From Sulfurovum sp. UBA4779 (GTDB taxonomy: Bacteria; Campylobacterota; Campylobacteria; Campylobacterales; Sulfurovaceae), in contig DHHF01000006.1 of the NCBI GenBank assembly GCA_002403155.1, positions 124,001-188,000 on the forward strand: DNA of 64,000 bases, in the 5' to 3' direction. This document shows positions 49,367 through 57,304 of this stretch, one piece after another. Each line of letters starts with the position of its first letter. The stretch's first letter is position 1. A program made the translations under genes and the position numbers. Below the pieces are notes generated by a model. The model ran no database searches. It saw only the letters and a program-made list of their open reading frames with translations, and had not been told where the DNA came from.

Positions 49367-50793
49367 TGCTGTTTTCAGAGCAAGAAGAGCGGGAACGGAA
49401 ATTTAAACTTGCTTTAAGGGCAGCTGTTCCTGTATTGCTTCTTGTTTTTTTGGTCTTTTATACTGTTTTTTTAAAAGACAATGTTGTCGATTTTAGCCTA
49501 GAAAATCAGTTTTTGCTTGCAGGCATTGTTTTTGTCAGCGTCTATTTCATCTATTTTCTCATAGAAACCGGCTCCAAAGAAACATTGATTGATGAAACCA
49601 CCAAAGGATTCAATCAAAAAAGCTTTATTAAAAAACTTCAGCGCCATAAACCAAAATCTCTTGCACTGCTTATCATCGACAATCTGCAAACGCTCAATGA
49701 TAACTATAGTTCAGAAGAGATAGATAGACTGCTTTACACCTTTATTCACCGGCTTGATTCGGACTTTACGCAGGAAGGAGTCTCAAACGTACTGATCGGC
49801 AGGCGCTACGGGGCTGAATTTTTGATTGCCCTCAACGAAAACCGCCAAGATATCCAAACCATTTTAAACCATGTCATCGAAAAAAACAAAACTGTTGACG
49901 ATATTGAACTCGATTGCAAATTTGCCGTTATTACCAATACCCATTATGATTTTGAAAAAACTATCTCACAACTGAAAGATATGATTAAAGCACAAAACGA
50001 TACTGTTCCAGAACAAAAAAACAACAATATCGTAAAAGATGCGACAGAGATGATGGATATTGAAACGGCCATTGCAGACGCGTTGCAAAAAGAGAACATT
50101 CTGTTCATCTTTAAGCCGCTCCTTCATGTCAAAAAAAATCAAGTCGATCTCTATGAAATTTCGGTAAAACTAAAATCAAAAAGCACAGGGGATATTTTGC
50201 CCAAAGTATATCTTCCGATTATCAATCGTTTGGGCCTAGGAAGAGAGTATGACTGGGTTATCGTAAAACGTGTCCTTGCTCTTTTCCCTCTTTTGGATAA
50301 AAACATCTCTCTTACATTTAATCTTTCTCCCTTCTCCCTTAGAAACAAAGCTTTTCTTGATAAGTTTTTCTCGGCCCTGGATGAAAGCGGCATTGACCCC
50401 TCCCGCCTCATTATACAGCTGTATGAACGAAAAACACATCACAATCTAAGCGGCTATCTTGAAACGCTCAAACATATTCGGGCCAAAGGGATACGTATCT
50501 GTATCGATAATTTCGGTGCATCCAATGCTTCGATGGAATATATCAAATATTTCAAGTTTGACATGATCCAGTTTGACCGTGATTATGTCACAAACCTTAA
50601 AGATAAAACCAATTATGCCATGTTGCGCTCACTGATCAAAATGAGTCAAGAGCTTCATATCTTAACGGTTGCAAAGTGGGTAGACAAAGCAGAACAAAAA
50701 TCACTGCTTCAAATGCTTGGCATCGACTATATGCAAGGATTTGGCATAGGCGAGCCCTTCAATGAAAGAGATCTTATCAATCAATACAATTAA
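49366..50793 (+). CDS. Membrane protein with degenerate GGDEF and EAL domains
   Basis: A 475-aa protein: two N-terminal helices (VPVLLLVFLVFYTVFL; FLLAGIVFVSVYFIYFLI), a GGDEF-like domain whose signature reads GRRYGAEFLIAL (GGDEF lost), then an EAL-like domain. Here the EAL motif is replaced by YEISVKLKS; ICIDNFGASNASMEYIKYFK replaces the DDFGTG loop, and AKWVDKAEQK replaces AEGVET. The end MQGFGIGEPFNERD keeps the QGF/Y pattern. Catalytic residues for both making and breaking c-di-GMP seem absent, so a binding or scaffolding role is probable. Start codon A overlaps the gyrB stop. Confidence 0.8.
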   Translation: MLFSEQEERERKFKLALRAAVPVLLLVFLVFYTVFLKDNVVDFSLENQFLLAGIVFVSVYFIYFLIETGSKETLIDETTKGFNQKSFIKKLQRHKPKSLALLIIDNLQTLNDNYSSEEIDRLLYTFIHRLDSDFTQEGVSNVLIGRRYGAEFLIALNENRQDIQTILNHVIEKNKTVDDIELDCKFAVITNTHYDFEKTISQLKDMIKAQNDTVPEQKNNNIVKDATEMMDIETAIADALQKENILFIFKPLLHVKKNQVDLYEISVKLKSKSTGDILPKVYLPIINRLGLGREYDWVIVKRVLALFPLLDKNISLTFNLSPFSLRNKAFLDKFFSALDESGIDPSRLIIQLYERKTHHNLSGYLETLKHIRAKGIRICIDNFGASNASMEYIKYFKFDMIQFDRDYVTNLKDKTNYAMLRSLIKMSQELHILTVAKWVDKAEQKSLLQMLGIDYMQGFGIGEPFNERDLINQYN

Positions 50794-50805
50794 AGGACAA
50801 CACAG

Positions 50806-51183
50806 ATGAAATACGGCGAAAAAGAAATTTTAGAGTTTGACATCAATGCTGCGGAGCATTACTGGCCGAACGAACATGAAAAAAACTACACCATCAATAT
50901 CGAACTCCCGGAATTTATGGCAAGATGCCCGCGTTCTGGCTACCCGGATTTTGCAACGCTCAAACTCACCTATCAACCCGATAAAAAAGTGATCGAACTT
51001 AAAGCGCTCAAGCTCTACATCAATTCATTTATGAACAGATATATTTCCCATGAGAATGCGGCAAACGAAATCTATGATACACTTTTTTCAAAACTGGAAC
51101 CAAAATCCATGAGATTGGTAGCAGATTTTAATCCAAGAGGAAACGTGCATACGGTTATAGAAATAGACAGTAAGGAAAACTGA
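50806..51183 (+). CDS. queF: NADPH-dependent 7-cyano-7-deazaguanine reductase
   Basis: A 125-aa tunnelling-fold enzyme reducing preQ0 to preQ1 for queuosine. The catalytic cysteine is in EFMARCPRSGYPDFATL, the aspartate follows, and LKALKLYINSFMNRYISHEN is the NADPH segment; the end has DFNPRGNVHTVIEID. The short (YkvM) type, 125 aa, not the 280-aa enterobacterial form. AAAGGACAACACAG precedes the ATG. Other que genes are not in the window. Confidence 0.94.
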   Translation: MKYGEKEILEFDINAAEHYWPNEHEKNYTINIELPEFMARCPRSGYPDFATLKLTYQPDKKVIELKALKLYINSFMNRYISHENAANEIYDTLFSKLEPKSMRLVADFNPRGNVHTVIEIDSKEN

Positions 51184-51259
51184 TCTTACAATTTGACATT
51201 TTTTTTAAACAAATGCGCTAAATCTATTATGATATCTCCATTAGATACAAAGGGATATC

Positions 51260-51493
51260 GTGATAGAGTTTAAAACTGTTATCAAAAGAATAAAATATAT
51301 CATTGCGCTGCACTCGTACAAAAAGAAGATTCTTGATAAAGATATCGCAGAAGCGCTTGAGCTTTCAGCTGCTTATTTTGCGGTTATTAAAAGAAGAGAA
51401 AAAATCCCCTATGAAGCCATAGCCTATTTTTGCAAAAAATATCATGTCAATATGAACTGGATACTGATGGCACAAGAACCTCAGCATTTTTAA
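51260..51493 (+). CDS. Small helix-turn-helix protein (CI-repressor-like)
   Basis: A 77-aa protein with a GTG start and AAGGGATATC in front. ILDKDIAEALELSAAYFAVI is a helix-turn-helix with KRREKIPYEAIAYFCKKYHV following, and the end is NMNWILMAQEP. The pattern resembles the N-terminal DNA-binding domain of phage CI-type repressors that stand alone in many Campylobacterota. No phage genes adjoin it. Two GATATC sites (51231-51236; 51254-51259) flank the start region. Confidence 0.7.
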   Translation: MIEFKTVIKRIKYIIALHSYKKKILDKDIAEALELSAAYFAVIKRREKIPYEAIAYFCKKYHVNMNWILMAQEPQHF

Positions 51494-51609
51494 TCTCCAT
51501 AAAAAGTAGTTGGAGTATAATGGCCTGAATTATCTAGACAGCTAAACAATCAGATTTATTTCCAAATAATACAATAAAAGTATAGAATGCGGGAGATAAA
51601 AATGGCTAG

Positions 51610-51659
51610 AAAAAAAGGTCAGGCCTATAGTCTTTTCCGTCTATTTTTGCGCCTGCCTT
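51610..51659 (-). terminator. Candidate terminator of the deacetylase gene
   Basis: On the minus strand AAGGCAGGC pairs with GCCTGACCTT (one bulge) across a 26-base loop and runs into seven Ts. It is 42 bp after the deacetylase stop. The 207-bp spacer 51494-51700 holds no other gene; a plus-strand 19-codon frame (51602-51661) with GGGAG ahead is noted under findings. Confidence 0.45.
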
Positions 51660-51700
51660 GATCTGTTCAAGGGCTTTATTTAAATCGAACCGATACCTGT

Positions 51701-52528
51701 TTACTTACCGTTTTTATCTTCATTGATCATTTTTTCAAATACTTTGATATTATGCTTGCTTACTATCATATAGCGCGGTATGGCCATGAGAGAATCTTTT
51801 GATGTTGCATGTCTGCCATCAATGCTTAAAGCAGCGCCATAGCCTGCTTGTGCTGCTTTTGTTTGAAGCTCGTCATCATAAATTCCAAAAGGCCATGCCA
51901 GATATTTGATTTCATGGCCCATTTTTTTCTCCAGTATCTGTTTGGAAACCATCAGCTGCTTGTTGACAAACCTTGCATATTCGTCTGCGGAAAGCTTTTT
52001 CTTTTCCTCTTTAAAATGAGGATGCCAATACGTATGCGACTCCACCCGAAACAACATCGTTGCTTCAAGTTCCCAAAGCTGCTCCCATGTCATAGCATAT
52101 TTGGCATTGGATATCGCGCTGGGATAGATAAACAACGTCACGGGGATACCATATTTTTTTACCAACGGTGCCATCACAGTATAAACACTTTTATGACCGT
52201 CATCAACCGTAATGACAACGGATTTATTGGGAATTGATTGTATCTCTTCTTGCAGATACTTTATCGCTCTCTCAAGCGAAATTACCGTATAGCCGTTTGT
52301 TTGAAGCCAGGCAAGATGCTTCTCAAATACACTTGTTTGGACCGTCGTTGCATCACTCACTTCTGTGCCAAATCGATGATAACACAATATAGGAATCGCT
52401 TTTTTTATTGAATCGCCTCTTATATAAGAGGTAAATACAAAGAGTATCAAAATAAAACGAAGTAATTTTCTTTTACTTTCAAGACAGTCAGCTAATCTAT
52501 CATAAAAGATACGGCTAGAAGAGTTCAT
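51701..52528 (-). CDS. Polysaccharide deacetylase family protein
   Basis: A 275-aa protein with an N-terminal hydrophobic anchor or signal (LLRFILILFVFTSYIRG). NodB-type motifs: VVITVDDGHKSVY (metal aspartates), then VESHTYWHPHF (metal histidines) and YLAWPFGIYDDELQTKAAQA. It resembles PgaB-type deacetylases acting on extracellular N-acetylglucosamine polymers; the substrate is not established. It sits 52 bp after the DUF4015 glycosidase gene on the same strand, suggesting a shared exopolysaccharide function. Confidence 0.85.
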   Translation of the reverse strand: MNSSSRIFYDRLADCLESKRKLLRFILILFVFTSYIRGDSIKKAIPILCYHRFGTEVSDATTVQTSVFEKHLAWLQTNGYTVISLERAIKYLQEEIQSIPNKSVVITVDDGHKSVYTVMAPLVKKYGIPVTLFIYPSAISNAKYAMTWEQLWELEATMLFRVESHTYWHPHFKEEKKKLSADEYARFVNKQLMVSKQILEKKMGHEIKYLAWPFGIYDDELQTKAAQAGYGAALSIDGRHATSKDSLMAIPRYMIVSKHNIKVFEKMINEDKNGK

Positions 52529-52580
52529 ATTTACCTGCTTTAAAATGGTTGATGGGCCAAGAAAGAAAGTTATCTAGAGA

Positions 52581-53849
52581 CTATTGATCGGCCTCTTTAA
52601 AAGGGAGAAGCCCTGCAGGGCTATAAACATTGCGGGGATTCCACAACATCCACCCGCAGCTGCCAAAATCTTCACTGGCTTGGATTTGTTCTCGTATTTC
52701 TTTTGCACCGTAATATCTCCGATCAAATGCATAATCACGGAAGGCCTGGAGCCACGGCCGATACGAAAGAGGCGAACCCCCGGATTTTTCAAGTGCCTTT
52801 TTGAGAGTATGGTTGACAATTTCATAATTGGCTTTCACCGGATTTTTATAGCCTGGGATTCCGACATGAAAACCGCTGGGATAAAGCATAGGGGAGAGAT
52901 AGTCAACATGCAGCGCCATTGCATCAACCCGTTGTCCTATTCCTAAGTCGGCATCATTCCAGCACACGTATCCAAAAATATCCGCAGAGATAAAAACATT
53001 GTAAGCAATCAAGCGCTCACGTGCATATTTCAAAAATTCATTAATCGCTTCGACACGCTCTCTTTGCCTATTTTTAATTGAGAATTGAAGCCCTTTGTGA
53101 TCCGGAAAACGTACATAGTCAAACTGTATTTCATCAAATCCGGCCTGCGCACTCTCTTGGGCAATAGAAATGATATAATCCCACGCTTCTTTCTGCGACG
53201 GGTCTATCCAGTAAAGCCCCTCTCTATCTCTATATAGACTCCCATCGGCTCTTTTGACCCCCCATTGAGGATAAGCTCTTACAAAAGGGGTGTCTTTAAA
53301 GCATACAATGCGTGCAATGGTATAAATGCCCTCTTTTTTCAATCCGGCTATAAACTGTTTTAAATCTTTAAAGCGAACCATTTTTTGTGCACCAATTTTG
53401 TTGGCAGTAAAATTATTGGTTTTATGCGCTATTTGTCCACGGTCCATTTTGATATCTATGACCAATGCATTGATTTCGGTAGTACGGATGAGATGTTTGG
53501 CATTGTTAACAATCTTATCCTGGGTGGCTCCAAAGCTGGAGAGATACAGTGCTTTTGGGATAAAAGGGCTTAGATAGATTGTGCCGCTTTTTTCAGCGAA
53601 TTTGCGATCATAGCCTATTGCGCGCACACCGATTCTATCCGACGAAGGTATACGAAACGCCCCATTTGCATCCGTGCGATACTCTTTACCTTCTGCGATA
53701 ACGATCGCATCTGCTATCGGCATGCCATGTTTTATATCCAATACAACACCCGTTGTTGCGGTACCCCATAGTGTTGTAATAGAAGCTATGCAAACACTCA
53801 TCGCCAGAAGCATTCTCCAAATGAAACAATGTTTTCCCATAACTCTCAT
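52581..53849 (-). CDS. DUF4015 putative glycoside hydrolase with carboxypeptidase-like N domain
   Basis: A 422-aa protein with a signal peptide (FIWRMLLAMSVCIASITTLW), a carboxypeptidase-regulatory-like beta domain (VVLDIKHGMPIADAIVIAEG; YRTDANGAFRIP) and a TIM-barrel DUF4015 domain: ALVIDIKMDRGQIAHKTNNF, YTIARIVCFKDTPF, YWIDPSQKEAWDYIISIAQE, GFDEIQFDYVRFPDH, SPMLYPSGFHVGIPGYKNPV, FGSCGWMLWNPRNVYSP. The IQFDYVRFPD strand is a family hallmark. The glycan is unknown. It is first in a two-gene set with the deacetylase. Confidence 0.82.
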   Translation of the reverse strand: MRVMGKHCFIWRMLLAMSVCIASITTLWGTATTGVVLDIKHGMPIADAIVIAEGKEYRTDANGAFRIPSSDRIGVRAIGYDRKFAEKSGTIYLSPFIPKALYLSSFGATQDKIVNNAKHLIRTTEINALVIDIKMDRGQIAHKTNNFTANKIGAQKMVRFKDLKQFIAGLKKEGIYTIARIVCFKDTPFVRAYPQWGVKRADGSLYRDREGLYWIDPSQKEAWDYIISIAQESAQAGFDEIQFDYVRFPDHKGLQFSIKNRQRERVEAINEFLKYARERLIAYNVFISADIFGYVCWNDADLGIGQRVDAMALHVDYLSPMLYPSGFHVGIPGYKNPVKANYEIVNHTLKKALEKSGGSPLSYRPWLQAFRDYAFDRRYYGAKEIREQIQASEDFGSCGWMLWNPRNVYSPAGLLPFKEADQ

Positions 53850-53953
53850 CTTACACTACCTGTTTGCCTATAGTTTCTATAACGTAGTGGTTATTGTATC
53901 TATATTTTGCTTTATAAAGTCGAGAGTATTATTTAGAAGGATAATAAAAGAGG

Positions 53954-54003
53954 ATCTAAGAGCATGCGGTCAAGCCGGGACCTGACACGCAACTCTCTTA
54001 GAT
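53954..54003. repeat. Nested palindromic element after fusA
   Basis: Outer arms atctaagag/ctcttagat enclose a second inverted region, gcggtca then tgacacgc, around AGCCGGGACC. On the minus strand the structure is followed by CCTCTTTTATT, so it could terminate fusA, but the inner GC-rich core is more elaborate than needed and differs in composition from its AT-rich surroundings. Confidence 0.5.
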
Positions 54004-54025
54004 TGCAGTATGCTGCTATAAAAAA

Positions 54026-56116
54026 TTAGCTGTTTCTTTTTGCGATGATCTCTTTTGCAACGTTTGCAGGAACTTCTTCATAGTGATCAAATTCCATTGC
54101 ATAGGTTGCACGACCTTGTGTCATCGAACGAAGGTCTGTCGAGTAACCGAACATTTCAGAAAGTGGAACAAATGCATCTACGATTTTATTTCCTGCTCTA
54201 TCGCCCATTCCATTCACCTGACCACGTCTTTTTGAGATATCACCGATAACATCACCCATAGATTCTTCCGGTGTCTCAACTTCAACTTTCATCAATGGTT
54301 CTAAGATCACAGGGTTTGCCTGTCTTGCACCTTCTCTGAATCCCATAGAGCCTGCAAGTTTAAATGCCATCTCAGAGGAGTCAACATCATGGTAGCTTCC
54401 ATCGTAAAGTGTTACTTTAACATCCACTACAGGATAACCGGCCTGAATACCTCTTCCCATTGCTTCTTCGATACCTTTGTTAACAGGCTGAATAAATTCT
54501 TTTGGGATAACCCCTCCTTTAATCTCATCAACGAACTGATAACCTGCACCCGGCTCTTGTGGTTCGATTTTAAGGAATACATGTCCATACTGTCCGCGTC
54601 CACCAGACTGTTTTGCATATTTGTATTCTTTGTTCACAGAACTTCTGATCGTCTCACGGTAAGCAACCTGTGGTGCTCCAACTTCAGCCTCCACTTTAAA
54701 CTCACGCTTCATACGGTCAACAATGATCTCAAGGTGCAATTCACCCATCCCTGAAATGATCGTTTGCCCGGATTCTTCATCCGTATTGACTCTAAATGAT
54801 GGATCTTCTGCTGCTAGTTTACCAAGTGCGATCCCCATTTTTTCCTGGTCAGCTTTTGTTTTCGGCTCAACCGCAACAGAGATAACCGGTTCTGGGAAAT
54901 CCATTCTTTCAAGTACAACTTTGTCTTTCTCTGAACAAAGTGTATCACCGGTTGTTGTAGATTTAAGGCCAACAACCGCAGCAATCTCGCCTGCATAAAC
55001 TGCATCAACTTCTTCACGCTTAATCGCGTGCATTTTCATGATACGGCCAACACGCTCTTTTTTGTCTTTGGTGGTATTGTGTGCATAAGAACCTGAATTT
55101 AACATACCTCTATAAACACGGATAAATGTCAACTGCCCTACAAACGGATCGGTCATGATCTTAAATGCCAAAGCTGCGAATTCACCATTGTCAGTTGAAG
55201 GAACAACAACTTCTTTTTCTTCATCATCCATCATTGTTCCGCGGATAGCAGAAACCTCTGTCGGAGCAGGAAGATAATCAACAACCGCATCAAGAAGTGT
55301 TTGAACACCTTTATTTTTAAATGATGTACCGCAAACCATAGGTACAATATGCATACCGATTGTTGCAGCTTTAATCCCTGCTTTGATCTCTTCAACAGTT
55401 AGCTCTTCACCCTCAAGGAATTTTTCCATTAAAGCGTCGTTACCTTCTGCACCAGAAATAGATTCGATCATTTTTTCTCTGTACTCATCAGCTTTGTCTT
55501 GAAGCTCCGGACGAATGTCTTGTTCATGGTAAGCTGAGCCCATTGCAGCGTCGGCGTCCCATACAATCTCTTTCATTTTTACAAGGTCAATAACACCTTC
55601 GAAGCTATCTTCTGCTCCAATTGGAATCTGAATCGGTACCGGATTCCCTTTTAATCTCTCATCAATTTGTCTTTCAACTTCATAGAAATCTGCACCCGTT
55701 CTATCCATTTTATTTACATAAACAATCGATGGAACGCCGTAACGATTTCTCTGTCTCCAAACAGTTTCAGATTGAGGCTGAACACCGCCAACTGCACAAA
55801 ATACAGAAACGGCGCCGTCAAGTACTCTCATTGAACGCTCAACTTCGATCGTAAAGTCAACGTGGCCCGGAGTATCGATAATGTTGATCTGTTTTCCAGC
55901 CCATGTACAAGTAGTTGCCGCAGAAGTAATGGTAATACCTCTTTCTTGTTCTTGTTCCATCCAGTCCATTGTCGCGGCACCATCATGTACCTCGCCGATC
56001 TTGTGCTCAACCCCCGTATAGAATAGAATACGTTCTGTTGTTGTTGTTTTACCCGCATCAATGTGAGCAGCAATACCGATATTTCTTACATCTTCAAGTT
56101 TGTGAGATCGTGCCAT
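54026..56116 (-). CDS. fusA: Translation elongation factor G
   Basis: A 696-aa GTPase driving translocation. Visible: G1 IAAHIDAGKTTTTERIL, G3 IDTPGHVDFTIEVERSMR, G4 VNKMDRTGADF; domain II and IV segments such as GGRGQYGHVFLKIEPQEPGA and EMAFKLAGSMGFREG. Length is normal. It is the last gene of the rpoBC-rpsL-rpsG-fusA run and begins 11 bp after rpsG. Confidence 0.98.
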   Translation of the reverse strand: MARSHKLEDVRNIGIAAHIDAGKTTTTERILFYTGVEHKIGEVHDGAATMDWMEQEQERGITITSAATTCTWAGKQINIIDTPGHVDFTIEVERSMRVLDGAVSVFCAVGGVQPQSETVWRQRNRYGVPSIVYVNKMDRTGADFYEVERQIDERLKGNPVPIQIPIGAEDSFEGVIDLVKMKEIVWDADAAMGSAYHEQDIRPELQDKADEYREKMIESISGAEGNDALMEKFLEGEELTVEEIKAGIKAATIGMHIVPMVCGTSFKNKGVQTLLDAVVDYLPAPTEVSAIRGTMMDDEEKEVVVPSTDNGEFAALAFKIMTDPFVGQLTFIRVYRGMLNSGSYAHNTTKDKKERVGRIMKMHAIKREEVDAVYAGEIAAVVGLKSTTTGDTLCSEKDKVVLERMDFPEPVISVAVEPKTKADQEKMGIALGKLAAEDPSFRVNTDEESGQTIISGMGELHLEIIVDRMKREFKVEAEVGAPQVAYRETIRSSVNKEYKYAKQSGGRGQYGHVFLKIEPQEPGAGYQFVDEIKGGVIPKEFIQPVNKGIEEAMGRGIQAGYPVVDVKVTLYDGSYHDVDSSEMAFKLAGSMGFREGARQANPVILEPLMKVEVETPEESMGDVIGDISKRRGQVNGMGDRAGNKIVDAFVPLSEMFGYSTDLRSMTQGRATYAMEFDHYEEVPANVAKEIIAKRNS

Positions 56117-56127
56117 AATTTAATTCC

Positions 56128-56595
56128 TTACCATCTGTAGTGAGCAAATGCTTTGTTTGCTTCTGCCATTTTATAAGTATCTTCTTTTTTCTTGAAAGCA
56201 GAACCTTTTTCGGCTGCGGCATCCATCAATTCATTGCTCAAACGCTCTATCATTGTTCTTTCGTTTCTTTTTCTGGATGCGTCGATGATCCATCTGATTC
56301 CAAGCGATTGCTGTCTTGCAGATCTTACTTCAACCGGTACCTGATATGTAGCGCCGCCGACTCTTCGGCTTTTTACTTCCATAACCGGTTTAACGTTATC
56401 CATTGCTTTGTTGAATACGTCAATGCCTTTTTCACCTGATTTTGATTCAATTCTCTCTAAAGCACCGTACATTACTCTTTGCGCAACACTTTTTTTCCCA
56501 TCAACCATGATCGCATTGATGAACTTTGTTATAACTTTAGAACCGTGTACCGGATCTGGCAACACAGGTCTAAGGGGAGCTTTTCTTCTTCTCAT
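56128..56595 (-). CDS. rpsG: 30S ribosomal protein S7
   Basis: A 155-aa protein, MRRRKAPLRPVLPDPVHGSK with GKKSVAQRVMYGALERIESK, KSRRVGGATYQVPVEVRSAR, and the C-terminal MAEANKAFAHYRW. It contacts the E-site region of 16S rRNA. It lies between rpsL (144-bp gap) and fusA (11 bp). Confidence 0.97.
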   Translation of the reverse strand: MRRRKAPLRPVLPDPVHGSKVITKFINAIMVDGKKSVAQRVMYGALERIESKSGEKGIDVFNKAMDNVKPVMEVKSRRVGGATYQVPVEVRSARQQSLGIRWIIDASRKRNERTMIERLSNELMDAAAEKGSAFKKKEDTYKMAEANKAFAHYRW

Positions 56596-56739
56596 TTATT
56601 TTCCTCTTCAATCTTTAATTATTTGATTTACTCAAGTCTTGTCCCTAAAGGTTCTAATGACAACACCTGTTTAAAAGCCCTGCAATGGACTAGCCGCTTT
56701 TTAATGATGTTTTGAAATTATTTCAAAACCGTCTACAAT

Positions 56740-57114
56740 TTATTTTTTAGGTCTTTTTGTACCGTATTTAGATCTTGCAACCGTTCTTCCGTTTACGCCT
56801 GAAGTATCAAGTGCACCACGAACGATATGATATTTAACACCCGGCAAGTCTTTGACCCTTCCGCCTCTTACAAGTACGATAGAGTGCTCTTGAAGGTTAT
56901 GTCCCTCACCGCCGATATATGAAATAACTTCAAATCCGCTTGTCAATCTTACTTTGGCAACTTTTCTAAGTGCTGAGTTAGGTTTCTTTGGAGTTGTAGT
57001 ATAGACTCTTGTACATACGCCTCTTCTTTGAGGACAATTAACAAGCGCCGGTGATTTTGATTTTTTGATCACTTTTTTGCGCTCTTTACGAATTAGCTGA
57101 TTAATAGTAGGCAA
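56740..57114 (-). CDS. rpsL: 30S ribosomal protein S12
   Basis: A 124-aa protein: MPTINQLIRKERKKVIKKSK, CPQRRGVCTRVYTTTPKKPN, NSALRKVAKVRLTSGFEV, GEGHNLQEHSIVLVRGGRVK, DLPGVKYHIVRGALDTSGVN. Lysines in TPKKPNSALRK are those where streptomycin resistance arises in other species; the sequence here is wild type. It follows rpoC by 190 bp, with a terminator between, so it probably has its own promoter. Confidence 0.97.
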   Translation of the reverse strand: MPTINQLIRKERKKVIKKSKSPALVNCPQRRGVCTRVYTTTPKKPNSALRKVAKVRLTSGFEVISYIGGEGHNLQEHSIVLVRGGRVKDLPGVKYHIVRGALDTSGVNGRTVARSKYGTKRPKK

Positions 57115-57267
57115 ATCGTTTCCTTTCTGTTTAGTTTGAATTGAATCTGGCTTTTACACCATATAAAAACATTCTTTTTTTTAAAATATTTTGATATGTT
57201 GTAAAGAGAAAAATGGAGGCATATTATAGTAAAAATAACTTTATATAAACTTATAAAAAGATCCCCC

Positions 57268-57292
57268 GAAGCAGCAAAAAAACTGCTGCTTC
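57268..57292 (-). terminator. Terminator after rpoC
   Basis: gaagcagc/gctgcttc with a nine-base loop, 12 bp after the rpoC stop. On the minus strand GGGGGATCTTTTTATAAG follows. Probably partial, since rpsL-rpsG-fusA lie downstream in the same direction. Confidence 0.55.
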
Positions 57293-57304
57293 TTTGCTTA
57301 AGGA

